Shown here one piece after another: positions 8,336-18,938 of a stretch of 64,000 nt of DNA (position 1 is its first letter; the number at the start of each line of letters is the position of its first letter). The stretch comes from Bryobacterales bacterium (GTDB lineage Bacteria; Acidobacteriota; Terriglobia; Bryobacterales; Bryobacteraceae): assembly GCA_019261985.1 (NCBI GenBank), contig JAFAQY010000020.1, forward strand, positions 1-64,000, written 5' to 3'. The notes under the pieces were generated by a model. That model saw only the letters and a program-made list of their open reading frames with translations, had not been told where the DNA came from and ran no database searches. Both the position numbers and the translations under genes were made by a program.

Positions 8336-8682
8336 GCGTCGCGATGCACCGTATCGGGGGAGAACGCGGGAAGGCAGATGGCCACGTACTCGGCTCCCTG
8401 CGGCGTCGAGTAACGCACCCACTCGCCCTTCTGCGCGAGCACGGCCTGGCCGGCCCGTACCTCCATCGCGCCGCCTTTGTGCTCCACCGTCATGGCGCCT
8501 TTCAATACCACTGTAAACTCGTCGAATTCGGGCTGCTGTCCCGGCTCGGACCATCCCGCCGGACTACGCATGTGGGCAATGCTGATGTGCGCGTCGCCGG
8601 AGTTCACGCGTCCGACATACTCGTCGATGAGCTTGTTTCCCGGCACAGGGATGCGCTTCGGCGAATCGATCAACTTGGGCAT
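8332..8682 (-). CDS. Small cupin-domain protein
   Basis: 116 residues forming one Cupin_2 barrel. The first motif region reads PEFDEFTVVLKGAMTVEHKGG and the second QAVLAQKGEWVRYSTPQGAEY. Metal-binding histidines are sparse: the canonical HxH is replaced by PEFDE, so metal binding is doubtful and a sugar- or ligand-binding role is possible. It lies 22 bases downstream of the Lol-type permease and overlaps the next gene by four bases, in one apparent operon. Confidence 0.75.
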   Translation of the reverse strand: MPKLIDSPKRIPVPGNKLIDEYVGRVNSGDAHISIAHMRSPAGWSEPGQQPEFDEFTVVLKGAMTVEHKGGAMEVRAGQAVLAQKGEWVRYSTPQGAEYVAICLPAFSPDTVHRDA

Positions 8683-8704
8683 ATGTTCATTGGTACCGCA
8701 GCCG

Positions 8705-9931
8705 CTATTCGTAACGCAAAGCTTCGGCGGGCGCGATGCGTGTGGCGTTGCGCGCCGGGTAAAGCGTGGCGATTAGGCTTACCGCCATTGCGGCCGCGGC
8801 GATCCAAAGCCCATCCAGCCAGCGCGCGTTGAAGGGGACGTACGATAGCGCGTAGACCTGTTCATTCAATCTCAGCCAGTGGTATTTATCGGCGAAGTGG
8901 CACACGACGTAACCAATCGTAAGGCCGATGATCGTTCCCGCCGCGCCAATCATTGCTCCTTGGAAAACGAAAATCCGGCGTATTTGCTGAATGCGCGCGC
9001 CCATGGACATCAGAAGCGCGATGTCCCGGTGCTTTTCCATCACCATCATGATCAGCGCTATCAGGATGTTCAGCGCCCCGACCATTTGGATTAGGCCGAT
9101 TGTGATCACTGTCACAATACGCTCCATCTTCAAAGCATCGAAGTAAGCCCGGTACTGCTCGAGCCAAGTAGTGGCGGCGAGCTTCGGCCCGACGACTGGG
9201 TCAACGCTATCCGCAATGGTTCGCGCGTTGAAGATGTTATCGATCTGCAATTCGATCACGTTCACGACGTCGCCCACCCGGAAAACTGTCTGCGCGTTTT
9301 CCAGGCGCATATAGGCCCAGTGCAGATCCACGTCGTAAAATCCAGACTCAAAAATACCGGCGACGCGCAGGTTTTCGACGCTCGGCTCGACGCCGAACGG
9401 CCTAAGCTTGCCGTTGGGAATAATCAGCCGGACTTGTTTCCCCTGCACTGCGCCGATCTCATCCGCCAAACGCGCGCCGAGGATGACCCCGGGCAGTTCA
9501 TTTGCCCCCGCCCCAAGTTCCCTGATGGACCCGGATTTGAGATGCCCTAGCAATTCGGGCACGGGAGCTCCGCGCGCGAAGGGAACGCCCTTCACCTCGA
9601 CAAAATCACTGTTGACCAGGCTCAACAAGCCCGGCTCATACAGCCCCGGCGATGCCGATTTCACGTGCGGCAGCTTCGCAACCTTGGCTGCGATCTCCTC
9701 CCAATTATCGATACCGCCGCTGGGCTCTTTTTCGAGGATCGAGACTGGAGCGGTCGCCGAAAGAAGATCGTGTTCGAGAGTATTGCGGAACCCGTTCTGA
9801 ATCGCAACGGCAATGATCAGCGCCATCACGCCGGCGGCAACGCCGATCACGGAAATAAGCGTGATTACCGAAATGACCACCTGCTTGCGATTCGCGTTCA
9901 GGTACCTGCGGGCGACAAAAAGCTCGAACAT
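8705..9931 (-). CDS. LolC/LolE-type ABC transporter permease
   Basis: 408 residues. An N-terminal helix (VVISVITLISVIGVAAGVMALI, about 19-40) is followed by a large MacB-like periplasmic domain (about 50-260), then three C-terminal helices of the FtsX fold and a cytoplasmic YPARNATRIAPAEALRYE tail. This layout is that of the lipoprotein-releasing LolCE complex of the inner membrane, which extracts lipoproteins with ATPase LolD. No LolD gene is adjacent, so the ATPase must be elsewhere. First gene of a likely three-gene minus-strand operon. Confidence 0.85.
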   Translation of the reverse strand: MFELFVARRYLNANRKQVVISVITLISVIGVAAGVMALIIAVAIQNGFRNTLEHDLLSATAPVSILEKEPSGGIDNWEEIAAKVAKLPHVKSASPGLYEPGLLSLVNSDFVEVKGVPFARGAPVPELLGHLKSGSIRELGAGANELPGVILGARLADEIGAVQGKQVRLIIPNGKLRPFGVEPSVENLRVAGIFESGFYDVDLHWAYMRLENAQTVFRVGDVVNVIELQIDNIFNARTIADSVDPVVGPKLAATTWLEQYRAYFDALKMERIVTVITIGLIQMVGALNILIALIMMVMEKHRDIALLMSMGARIQQIRRIFVFQGAMIGAAGTIIGLTIGYVVCHFADKYHWLRLNEQVYALSYVPFNARWLDGLWIAAAAMAVSLIATLYPARNATRIAPAEALRYE

Positions 9932-10009
9932 TGATTCTATCTTGAGTGTAACCGCCCGGCTGCGAGATCAGCCAAAACTCAGTCGCTTCCAATCGCGGTG
10001 TAACGACAG

Positions 10010-10178
10010 TAGTAGGTACAAGGGAAGAGAAACCCGGCTCATCAGTCTTGGCGTATCGGCGAGCCGCGTTGTACTTATCGCACATACACCGCGCAGCCAA
10101 GGCACGCGCATTATTTCTATGAGGAAGGCGAACCGGCGTGAGCAAGAAATCTATAAAAAGCGACTTAGCGCCCATTGA
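10010..10178 (+). pseudogene. 3' remnant of a BrnT-type toxin gene
   Basis: The frame ending at TGA 10176-10178 reads RYKGRETRLISLGVSASRVV, then LIAHTPRSQGTRIISMRKAN, then RREQEIYKK. This is the C-terminal half of BrnT RNase toxins (ISLGVS, HT, RIIS-RKA-RRE). The N-terminal half (the WDxxKxxxNxxKHG region) is absent: upstream lies the start of the divergent Lol-type permease gene. The toxin is therefore truncated and presumably dead. It sits directly in front of a BrnA-like antitoxin. Confidence 0.6.
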
Positions 10179-10405
10179 CCGGATGCCCGACCGCGACATT
10201 TGATTATTCGGATATCCCGGCTTTAGACAAGAGTTTTCTTACCAAGGCGACGATCGCCTGGCCGCCGGCAAAGAAACAACTTACGATTCGGATCGACGCG
10301 GACGTGCTCGAGTGGCTGAAAGCGCAAGGGAAAGGTATCAGACGCGAATTAACCGCGATTCTACGCGTCGTAATGGAGAGTCAGCCAAATCGAAACGCAC
10401 GCTAG
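10175..10405 (+). CDS. BrnA-like antitoxin, probably decaying
   Basis: The core DYSDIPALDKSFLTKA, then QLTIRIDADVLEWLKAQGKG, matches BrnA antitoxins, whose C-terminal ribbon-helix-helix binds the brnTA promoter. The open frame can only start at TTG 10175. A more natural ATG at 10183 reads MPDRDI and then a stop, in another frame, so removing one A in GACATTTGAT would restore MPDRDFDYSD. I infer a one-base insertion near 10198. With the toxin truncated upstream, the pair looks like a relic. An expressed TTG-initiated orphan antitoxin remains possible. Confidence 0.6.
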   Translation: MTGCPTATFDYSDIPALDKSFLTKATIAWPPAKKQLTIRIDADVLEWLKAQGKGIRRELTAILRVVMESQPNRNAR

Positions 10406-10483
10406 TGCCGCCGGCGGCGATCGCATCAAGACACGACGGTTCAACGCGCACCATTCTGCTCCAGCATCCTGCACAATAGTCTC

Positions 10484-11875
10484 GTGGAACCCAACTCAGA
10501 CGCCCTCGTATTCTTCGGCGCTACCGGCGACCTCGCGTACAAGCAAATCTTCCCCGCGCTCCAGGCGATGACTCGGCACGGGCGCCTGGAAATGCCGGTG
10601 GTCGGAGTCGCGAAGTCGGGCTGGAATCTCGACCAGTTTCGCGAGCATGCTAAGAAAAGCATCGAAGAGCACGGCGGCCTCGACCCCGAAGCTTTTTCGA
10701 AGCTGTGTCACAAGCTCCAGTACATCGACGGCGATTATCGCGATCCGTCTACGTTCGATCAAATCCGCAAGGACCTTGGCAATGCCGCGAGGGCGCTGCA
10801 CTATCTCGCGATTCCGCCCAGCCTGTTCGAGACTGTCGCGGGCGGGTTGGCGAAAGTCGGCCTAGCGAAGGACGCGCGAGTGGTCGTTGAGAAGCCGTTC
10901 GGGCGCGACTTGGCTTCCGCTCGCGAGTTGAACCACACGCTGCGCCAGTTTTTTCCCGAACGCGCCATTTTCCGCATCGACCACTACCTCGGCAAGGAGC
11001 CCGTTCAAAACCTCCTGTATTTCCGCTTCGCCAATTCGTTCCTGGAACCGATCTGGAATCGGAATTACGTCCGTAGCGTTCAGATCACCATGGCTGAAGA
11101 GTTCGGCATTGGCGGCCGGGGAAAGCTGTACGAGGAAACCGGCGCCATTCGCGATGTGATTCAAAATCACATGCTCCAGCTTCTGTCTCTGCTTGCGATG
11201 AATCCGCCGGTTGCGGCCGATCCCGAGGCTGTCCGCAATGAAAAATGCCGTATCCTGCACGCGATCCGAGCTCTTGATCCCGCGGAAGTTGTGCGCGGCC
11301 AGTATCGCGGCTACCGGCAGGAAGAATATGTCTGTCTGGAATCGCAGGTGGAAACGTTCGCCGCTGTAAGGCTGCATATCGATGACTGGCGTTGGGCTGG
11401 AGTACCTTTTTACATTCGAGCCGGAAAACGGCTGCCGGTGACCGCAACGGAAGTGCTGGTGGACTTGAAGCAGCCGCCGCAGACGGTTTTTGGCGATCAT
11501 AATGTGCCTCCCCGGTCAAACTACTTCCGGTTCCGCCTCAGCCCGGATGTGCTGATATCGCTCGGCGCGCGCGCAAAGCTGCCGGGTGAAGCGATGGCCG
11601 GCGAAGAAGTAGAACTGGTCGCCCGGCATCAGGCGAAGGATGTAATGGCGCCCTACGAGCGTCTGCTCGGCGACGCCATGCGCGGCGATGCATCGTTATT
11701 CGCGCGCGAGGATTCGGTCGAGGCCTCCTGGCGCATCGTTGGGCCGGTGCTCGGTGACGTCGTTCCGGTCCAGGAGTATGCCCCTGGCGAGTGGGGACCG
11801 GCGGAAGCTTCGAAAATGATGGACGGCGATGGCGGCTGGCAGGATCCACGCCCCACGCCGCCGGCGCCTTGCTAG
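10484..11875 (+). CDS. zwf: Glucose-6-phosphate 1-dehydrogenase
   Basis: 463 residues from GTG 10484. NADP-binding GATGDLAYK lies at 12-20 and the substrate signature RIDHYLGKE at 164-172. NHML (228-231) supplies the catalytic His, and [10 protein letters not shown] and FYIRAGKRL are also family-typical. The enzyme oxidises glucose-6-phosphate to 6-phosphogluconolactone, producing NADPH, in the cytoplasm. Usual length is 480-500, so it is slightly short but complete, ending in a Pro-rich tail. No pgl or gnd gene is adjacent. Confidence 0.95.
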   Translation: MEPNSDALVFFGATGDLAYKQIFPALQAMTRHGRLEMPVVGVAKSGWNLDQFREHAKKSIEEHGGLDPEAFSKLCHKLQYIDGDYRDPSTFDQIRKDLGNAARALHYLAIPPSLFETVAGGLAKVGLAKDARVVVEKPFGRDLASARELNHTLRQFFPERAIFRIDHYLGKEPVQNLLYFRFANSFLEPIWNRNYVRSVQITMAEEFGIGGRGKLYEETGAIRDVIQNHMLQLLSLLAMNPPVAADPEAVRNEKCRILHAIRALDPAEVVRGQYRGYRQEEYVCLESQVETFAAVRLHIDDWRWAGVPFYIRAGKRLPVTATEVLVDLKQPPQTVFGDHNVPPRSNYFRFRLSPDVLISLGARAKLPGEAMAGEEVELVARHQAKDVMAPYERLLGDAMRGDASLFAREDSVEASWRIVGPVLGDVVPVQEYAPGEWGPAEASKMMDGDGGWQDPRPTPPAPC

Positions 11876-11979
11876 GCGGCACGGCTGTTGTAGGCTGTTT
11901 TACCGGTCCCTGGTCCCCAACCCCATTGGGGTGTATACTTTCTGACGTTCGTTCGACGAAACGGAAAGGAGACAATTCC

Positions 11980-12477
11980 ATGAAATCGTCGCGCAAGTTC
12001 TCGCGTAGAGATTTGAGTTTGCTGCTGCCGGCCCTCGCGGCAGGCGTAGCTTCGGCGCAAAGCGGGACTCCGAATGGGAAGCAAGCGGCCGCTGCTCCCG
12101 CCGCGGACAACTCAATTGAAAAGCTGCCCGTCATGAAGACGCAGTCGTTCCTCTATAATCAACTTCCCGTAACCACGAACGGGCAGAACAAACAGCGCCG
12201 GATGTTCACCGCCAAGACGCATACGGGGTTCAAGATGGAATCCCACCAGAGCGATATCGCTCCGGGCGAAGTGAATCATCCGCCACATCAGCACCTGCGC
12301 GAGGAAATGATGCTTGTCCGGACAGGCACGATGGAGCTGACGATTTCCGGAAAACCTTACCGGCTCGGTCCCGGCGATGTCGGTGTTATCGGCTCGAACG
12401 AAATTCACAACGCGAAAAACGTGGGGACCACGCGCGCCGAATACTTCATCGTGAACATCGGCCGGGATGACGTTTAG
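11980..12477 (+). CDS. Tat-exported cupin-domain protein
   Basis: 165 residues from ATG 11980 with GAAAGGAG upstream; a much longer open frame begins inside zwf and is not used. The N-terminus KFSRRDLSLLLPALAAGVASAQ is a twin-arginine signal. The cupin barrel carries metal ligands in NHPPHQHLREEMMLVRTGTMEL (His, His, Glu) and NEIHNAKN. Export by Tat fits a protein that binds its metal before export. Two bases separate it from the downstream propeller gene, so the two are co-transcribed. Confidence 0.8.
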   Translation: MKSSRKFSRRDLSLLLPALAAGVASAQSGTPNGKQAAAAPAADNSIEKLPVMKTQSFLYNQLPVTTNGQNKQRRMFTAKTHTGFKMESHQSDIAPGEVNHPPHQHLREEMMLVRTGTMELTISGKPYRLGPGDVGVIGSNEIHNAKNVGTTRAEYFIVNIGRDDV

Positions 12478-12479
12478 TT

Positions 12480-13493
12480 ATGCGGCCAATCTCAATCGCA
12501 TTCGGCGCCGCCGCCATTCTGGCGCTGACACTCTTAGCCGCCGATATTCAGCCCATTAACGACCTTCCGAATCCGTATCGCACGGTGCGGGATTGGGGTC
12601 AATTGCCGGGCGGCACAACGGCGTGGGCCGCCGTTACAGCGGTGGAAGCATCGCCGGACGGCAGTATCTATGTGATTCATCGCTGTCACGACAATTCCTG
12701 CGTCGGGCGTACCGAGCCACCCATTCTCAAAATGGATAAAAACGGAAAGCTCATTAAGGCTTGGGGCGCGGGAATGTTCAATTTTCCGCACGGCGCAACC
12801 GTCGACCGCGAAGGCAATCTCTGGGTGACGGATTCGCAGTTTCAGAACAACGGCAAAGGCCAAGTGGCGTATAAGTTCTCGCCCGACGGAAAGGTTCTGA
12901 TGACGCTCGGCAAGCCCGGTGTGACCAGCGCCGATCCGGGCCTCTTCGATGAACCGACGGATGTCGCGGTGGCCGCCAATGGAGACGTTTTCATTACCGA
13001 GGGCCACGTGGGCGGAACGCCCGGCAATCAGCGTGTTTCTAAATTCTCGAAGGACGGGAAGTTCCTAAAATCCTGGGGAAAGCCCGGCAGCGGTCCTGGC
13101 GAATTTAACAACCCCCACACGATTGAAATCGACTCGCGAGGACGCGTGTTTGTCGGCGACCGCTCGAACAATCGCATCGAGATTTTCGACCAGGATGGAA
13201 AATTCCTCGAGGAGTGGCGCCAGTTCGGGCGTCCGAGCGGCATTTTCATTGCGCGGGACGACACGATGTACGTTGCCGATTCCGAGTCCTGGGGACCGGA
13301 TGAGCCTGGCTGGAAGAAGGGCATTCGCATCGGGAGCGCGAAGGACGGCTCGGTGAAATATTTCATCGAAGACATGGAATCCACCACCGTCGAGCATAGC
13401 GGCGCGGAAGGAGTCGGCGTGGATGCGGACGGCAATGTATACGGAGCCGTGGTTCGCCGCCAAATGCTCGAAAAACACATTCCTAAGAAGTGA
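12480..13493 (+). CDS. Secreted six-bladed NHL-type beta-propeller
   Basis: 337 residues with an N-terminal hydrophobic signal (MRPISIAFGAAAILALTLLAAD). Repeated blades of the form 'DxxGxLWVTDSQxxxVxKFSxDGKxLxxxG' are evident (GNLWVTDSQ, GDVFITEG, GRVFVGDRSNNRIEIFDQDG, TMYVADSE), the NHL/peptidylglycine-lyase-like propeller pattern. Such proteins are common in exported acidobacterial gene sets; roles range from ligand binding to lyase activity, and none can be assigned here. It starts two bases after the cupin stop. Confidence 0.8.
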   Translation: MRPISIAFGAAAILALTLLAADIQPINDLPNPYRTVRDWGQLPGGTTAWAAVTAVEASPDGSIYVIHRCHDNSCVGRTEPPILKMDKNGKLIKAWGAGMFNFPHGATVDREGNLWVTDSQFQNNGKGQVAYKFSPDGKVLMTLGKPGVTSADPGLFDEPTDVAVAANGDVFITEGHVGGTPGNQRVSKFSKDGKFLKSWGKPGSGPGEFNNPHTIEIDSRGRVFVGDRSNNRIEIFDQDGKFLEEWRQFGRPSGIFIARDDTMYVADSESWGPDEPGWKKGIRIGSAKDGSVKYFIEDMESTTVEHSGAEGVGVDADGNVYGAVVRRQMLEKHIPKK

Positions 13494-13496
13494 CGC

Positions 13497-13617
13497 GTGG
13501 GGCAGGTTGCAAACCGTTGCAAAACCTGCAGCGGCTTGCCAAGCCGCTTGGTCGGGCCTTCGAGAAAGCGCACCAGCGCGATTGGCAATCGCGCGCAGGA
13601 TGGCATCCTGCCCCACT
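13497..13617. repeat. Cluster of intergenic hairpins with TTGGCAA-type cores
   Basis: Within 121 bases bounded by GTGGGGCAGG and its complement CCTGCCCCAC there are several perfect or near-perfect inverted repeats: AGCGGCTTGCCAAGCCGCT, GCGCGATTGGCAATCGCGC and GCAGGATGGCATCCTGC. Stems differ but the centre (TTGGCAA, TTGCCAA or TGGCA) is kept. The same kind of unit recurs at 39.3 kb, so this is a dispersed hairpin family. Confidence 0.7.
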
Positions 13618-13647
13618 AGCCGAAACCCGGTGGTATCCTAGCGAAAC

Positions 13648-14196
13648 ATGTCCTGGGTCAGAATCTGCGGTGGTTTCGTTGTAATCGCGGGTGCCGTACT
13701 TGCGCAGCAAGGACGCGGCGGACCGCCCGCCCCGGTTGCTCCGCCTCCCCCGGGCGATGCCGCCAACGGCAAAGCGATTTTCGAGGGCAAAGGCCAGTGC
13801 ACCAACTGCCATCGCATTAAGGGCAACGGATCGCGGTTCGGGCCGGACCTGAGCGAGATCGGCGCGCGCCGCCCCGATCAGCTTCAGACCGCGATTCTGG
13901 ATCCCGATGCCGAGGTGCTTCCGGCGAACCGTATTTATCGCGTCGTGGATAAAAGCGGTGCTGTAACGGTCGGCCGTTTGCTAAACCTCGATACATTTAC
14001 CGTGCAGATGATCGATCAAAAGGAACAGTTGCGATCGTTCGAGAAAACTAATCTGCGAGAGTATGGATTCGTCGAGAAATCGCCGATGCCGTCCTATAAA
14101 GGCAAGCTGACGGATCAGGAAGTGGCAGACCTGGTCAATTATTTGTATTCGCTCAAACCGCCACCGGGCGCAACCGGCGGCCGGGGAAAGCAATAA
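13648..14196 (+). CDS. Exported c-type cytochrome
   Basis: 182 residues with a signal peptide (MSWVRICGGFVVIAGAVLAQQ) and a Pro-rich linker. One heme-binding CTNCH follows (about residue 51) within ANGKAIFEGKGQCTNCH, with a distal Met likely in SPMPSYKGKLTDQEVADLVNYLY. This is a single-heme class I cytochrome like the C-terminal heme domains of membrane-bound dehydrogenases. The middle part (VVDKSGAVTVGRLLNLDTF) is a small beta domain also seen in those families. A periplasmic electron-transfer role is expected. Confidence 0.85.
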   Translation: MSWVRICGGFVVIAGAVLAQQGRGGPPAPVAPPPPGDAANGKAIFEGKGQCTNCHRIKGNGSRFGPDLSEIGARRPDQLQTAILDPDAEVLPANRIYRVVDKSGAVTVGRLLNLDTFTVQMIDQKEQLRSFEKTNLREYGFVEKSPMPSYKGKLTDQEVADLVNYLYSLKPPPGATGGRGKQ

Positions 14197-14223
14197 AAGA
14201 GACCGGCGGCCGAAACACGAACG

Positions 14224-15363
14224 CTACGCTCTGTCCAGGTTGTTATAGACCGCATCTATATTCGCAGCCAATCGATCCTCAAACGCGGTCCTCGATCCGG
14301 CGTATACCGTGTACTTATTGAGATTGTCACTGACATACGCGCCGAAGCCGTTCGATTGAAGCGTCTTCAGGGATGCCGGAGTGATGGAGGCGCGCACTTC
14401 CGCCAGCGGCTTGCCGGCCTTTTTCGCCGGCTCAACAATGCCCGTCAGCTCCTCGATATAATTCCTGAACTGCGTCAGGCGGTCATGGTTATTCTGCACC
14501 GGCCCATGCCCCGGCATCAGACGATTCGCGGCGCGCTGCGAAATCGAGTTGATCGTTCGCGGCCACTCGCGCGGGTAGCCGTCGTTGATGTTCGGAAGAA
14601 ATCCGATTACCGCATCGCCCGTGGCGATGGCTCGTTTTTGCGGACAGAAAACCACCACATCACCTGCTGTATGCGCCCTGCCGTGGAATTCGATGTGGAG
14701 GTCGTGAGCGCGGTCTTTTAGGACATAGGAATCCTTGAAGGTGATGTCGGGCAGCTCCGGAGTGAATCCTCGCATCTCGGCTTGGTATGCCTCGGCTTGC
14801 CGGATTTGTTCGGCGTAGAAAGCTTTGTCCGCCGCGGTGGCCGCTTTTGCCAAGCGCGCCTTAAGGCCATCAATGATTTGCGGGACGCCGTCGAGCGAAT
14901 CTTTCAGGCGACTGCTCGCGCTCGAGGCCAGCAACTGCTTGGTGGTTTCGCTTGCGATGATATCGACCTTGGAGCCGGATGCGCGGTACGCGGGGTCGCC
15001 CTGTGTGTGGTCCCAGTGAAAATGCGTATTCACCAGAGAGCGGACCGGCTTCGGCGTGACCTCGGTTTTAATCTGTGCGATCAACGACGCCGCAGCCGAT
15101 GGTTTCGAGTGCGCGTCCACAACCAGCACATCCTGTGAGTTCACGAAAATCGCGGCATTGCAATTCGTCAAAGCCTGTGGGTGAGCGAGCGCAAAGTAGA
15201 CACCGTCCGCGACTTTCTGGATGTCGAATAGCCGCGACGTCGAAGCCGGCGCCTGCGCGCGTGCTACCGCCGCACGGAAAAATCCCATCTCCAGGATCGA
15301 GGCCCCCGCCATCGATCCGCCCAAGAGCTTATGGAGAAAATTTCTGCGTGAGTGGTCGTGCAT
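14224..15363 (-). CDS. Tat-exported metallo-beta-lactamase-fold hydrolase
   Basis: 379 residues. The N-terminus SRRNFLHKLLGGSMAG is a twin-arginine signal. The zinc motif HFHWDH (114-119) follows NT, as in the MBL fold, with further ligands in GRAHTAGDVVV (His) and MPGHGPV (His) and the Asp in ATGDAV. A helical insertion (about 170-220) and a C-terminal dimer-like region resemble secreted quinoprotein-relay or arylsulfatase-like MBL proteins. Substrate unknown. It is followed in the opposite order by ybdD/cstA on the same strand. Confidence 0.8.
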   Translation of the reverse strand: MHDHSRRNFLHKLLGGSMAGASILEMGFFRAAVARAQAPASTSRLFDIQKVADGVYFALAHPQALTNCNAAIFVNSQDVLVVDAHSKPSAAASLIAQIKTEVTPKPVRSLVNTHFHWDHTQGDPAYRASGSKVDIIASETTKQLLASSASSRLKDSLDGVPQIIDGLKARLAKAATAADKAFYAEQIRQAEAYQAEMRGFTPELPDITFKDSYVLKDRAHDLHIEFHGRAHTAGDVVVFCPQKRAIATGDAVIGFLPNINDGYPREWPRTINSISQRAANRLMPGHGPVQNNHDRLTQFRNYIEELTGIVEPAKKAGKPLAEVRASITPASLKTLQSNGFGAYVSDNLNKYTVYAGSRTAFEDRLAANIDAVYNNLDRA

Positions 15364-15372
15364 ATCCTCCTC

Positions 15373-15536
15373 CTAGCAGCACCGGCCCCGCCGAGCCTCT
15401 TTCGCCCACCGCTCATCGCAAAACTTCCGCCATGCGGAGGGCGAATGCGCGATGCCATGCCATTGCAAGTGCCGCCGGTAGGCGCTTTGCCCGGACACTT
15501 CCTGCAGGATGCCCCATAAAATCCGCCAAACCTCTT

Positions 15537-15540
<4 letters not shown>
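15373..15540 (-). CDS. YbdD/YjiX-type small partner of CstA
   Basis: A 55-residue frame, read directly: MKEVWRILWGILQEVSGQSA, then YRRHLQWHGIAHS, then WRKFCDERWAKEARRGRCC. YbdD/YjiX proteins are 60-67 residues with a WR-x-L-xx-VSG-xx-Y start and a C-terminal Arg/Cys tail, which this matches. ATG 15540 overlaps the cstA stop (ATGA) and GGAGGA precedes it. In E. coli such proteins are needed for pyruvate uptake with CstA/BtsT. The operon order cstA-ybdD is classical. Confidence 0.85.
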
Positions 15541-17579
<2,039 letters not shown>

Positions 17580-17889
17580 ACAAGAATAACCGGGTGCGGA
17601 TCTGCGGCTGGGCCGGCGGCTTTCGACACGCCGGGCTTTATGCGGAATGGCGAATGAGTTCCGGCGTTCCGCCAATGCGGTCACGACGCGGCAGAATCGG
17701 TTCCATCGGGTCCTACAGATTCGGAGTTCGCGAGCGTGGAAATATCCCGCCGGGGCGTGCGGGGCATTACCATCCATTGTTCAACGGGAACTCGTGCTTC
17801 ATTGCAGACTTTCACGTAACCGCTCAGGCAGGCTAAAGCCCGCCGCAGGCTGAAGCCCTGCCCCACAACGGGCTGCACGCCACCTAGCA
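17580..17889. other. cstA upstream region
   Basis: 310 bases with no convincing gene, between the cstA start and the 3' end of the flavin reductase gene. It should hold the cstA promoter. The only structure recognised is the repeat at 17829-17862. No Crp-like site was identified with confidence. Confidence 0.4.
17829..17862. repeat. Hairpin repeat of the GCTGAAGC family
   Basis: GGCTAAAGCC (17831-17840) and GGCTGAAGCC (17848-17857) are two short inverted repeats in a GC-rich segment that ends CCTGCCCCAC. They match in core and flank the units at 2.78, 13.5 and 43.35 kb. Confidence 0.5.
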
Positions 17890-18579
17890 TCAATCGTATT
17901 TTTCGTAGAAGATCTGCTTGCGGTCGAACCCCCGGCCTTTCAAGATCCGGCGAACGTCGTCGACCATCGCCTTCAGCCCGCAGAGGTACACGTCGACGTC
18001 GCACCGCCCGCCCAGCGCCTCTTCCAGATGAGCCTGAACGTGGCCTGTGCGGCCCATCCAGCCCGGCTCGGGGCGGCTCAACACCGGCCAAAAGCGGAAG
18101 TGCGAAAATTTTTGCGCCATCTCTTCAAACTCGCGGCGGTACATCAAATGCGATTCATACCGCACACCGAACAGAAGCGTGAACGCGGGCGAACCTTCGC
18201 GCAGGTGCGCTCGGAGCATGGAGCGGAACGGCGCGATACCGGTCCCGGTAGCGATGAATAGCGAATCGCGCGGAGGCTGCCGCAGCACGAACATCCCCAG
18301 CGGCGGTTTCATCTCCAGTGTCTGCCCGGGCTTCATCTGGAACAGAGGCCCGGAAAATACGCCTTCCGGCACGCGATTCAAGCACAGCTCGAATCGATTG
18401 CCATCCCCCGGAGCGGATGCGAGCGAATATGCGCGCGTGATGGTGCGGCCCCCAACTTCGGCCGACAGCGACACGAATTGCCCCGGAACGAATTCGAGCC
18501 GATCCGGGCCTTCGGCCTCGAAGACGAAGTGGCGAACCTCGGGCGCGAGCTCGACGGATTCGATCAGCCTCGCGAGCAT
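17890..18579 (-). CDS. Ferredoxin-NADP reductase-like flavoprotein
   Basis: 229 residues. The FAD domain carries RAYSLAS (RxYS motif, about 49-55) and the NAD(P) domain GTGIAPFRSML and a terminal YLCGLKAMVDDV. The C-terminus KQIFYEKYD with a terminal aromatic resembles Fpr. It would pass electrons between NAD(P)H and a ferredoxin, flavodoxin or oxygenase, in the cytoplasm. It overlaps the chelatase gene upstream by 16 bases, so they share a transcript. Confidence 0.85.
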   Translation of the reverse strand: MLARLIESVELAPEVRHFVFEAEGPDRLEFVPGQFVSLSAEVGGRTITRAYSLASAPGDGNRFELCLNRVPEGVFSGPLFQMKPGQTLEMKPPLGMFVLRQPPRDSLFIATGTGIAPFRSMLRAHLREGSPAFTLLFGVRYESHLMYRREFEEMAQKFSHFRFWPVLSRPEPGWMGRTGHVQAHLEEALGGRCDVDVYLCGLKAMVDDVRRILKGRGFDRKQIFYEKYD

Positions 18580-18938
18580 ACCGGCGCCCGCGCGCGGTCG
18601 AGCAGCGCGTCCACCATCGCGGGATGGCCGTCCAGAGGAGGGGTTGCTTCAAATGCGATCCCGGAATTTGCGGCGGCTGCCTGCTCGATCAGCATGGGAA
18701 GATCGCGTTGCAGATGCAGCCCGAGCGTGAGGAAATACGGGATTACGACAATGCGGCGAACCCCGCGTTGGGCCAGTTGGCGCGCGGCTGAGTTCAAATC
18801 GGGCTCGCCGCCGCCCAAAAACGCAGGAACGACATGTTGCAATTGCCCGCGCCGCGCCATTTCCGCTGCCACCGCGCGCACCGCATCGTTCGCGGATTCG
18901 ATACTCGAGCCGTGCGCGAATACGATGTAGCCGGTCAT
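18564..18938 (-). CDS. CbiX/SirB-type sirohydrochlorin chelatase
   Basis: 124 residues, the usual size of short (single-domain) class II chelatases. The start YIVFAHGSSIESAND contains the metal-binding His (about 9) and VIPYFLTLGLHLQRD the second His. These insert Fe, Co or Ni into sirohydrochlorin for siroheme, cobalamin or F430-like cofactors; which metal cannot be told from sequence. It overlaps its neighbours at both ends, placing it in an operon with the zinc-binding protein and the reductase. Confidence 0.8.
   Translation of the reverse strand: MTGYIVFAHGSSIESANDAVRAVAAEMARRGQLQHVVPAFLGGGEPDLNSAARQLAQRGVRRIVVIPYFLTLGLHLQRDLPMLIEQAAAANSGIAFEATPPLDGHPAMVDALLDRARAPVCSRG

Noticed and set aside
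17580-17777. 66-codon N-terminal extension of CstA
   Set aside because: Arg-rich and hydrophilic, unlike the start of any CstA; the first membrane helix begins just after ATG 17579.
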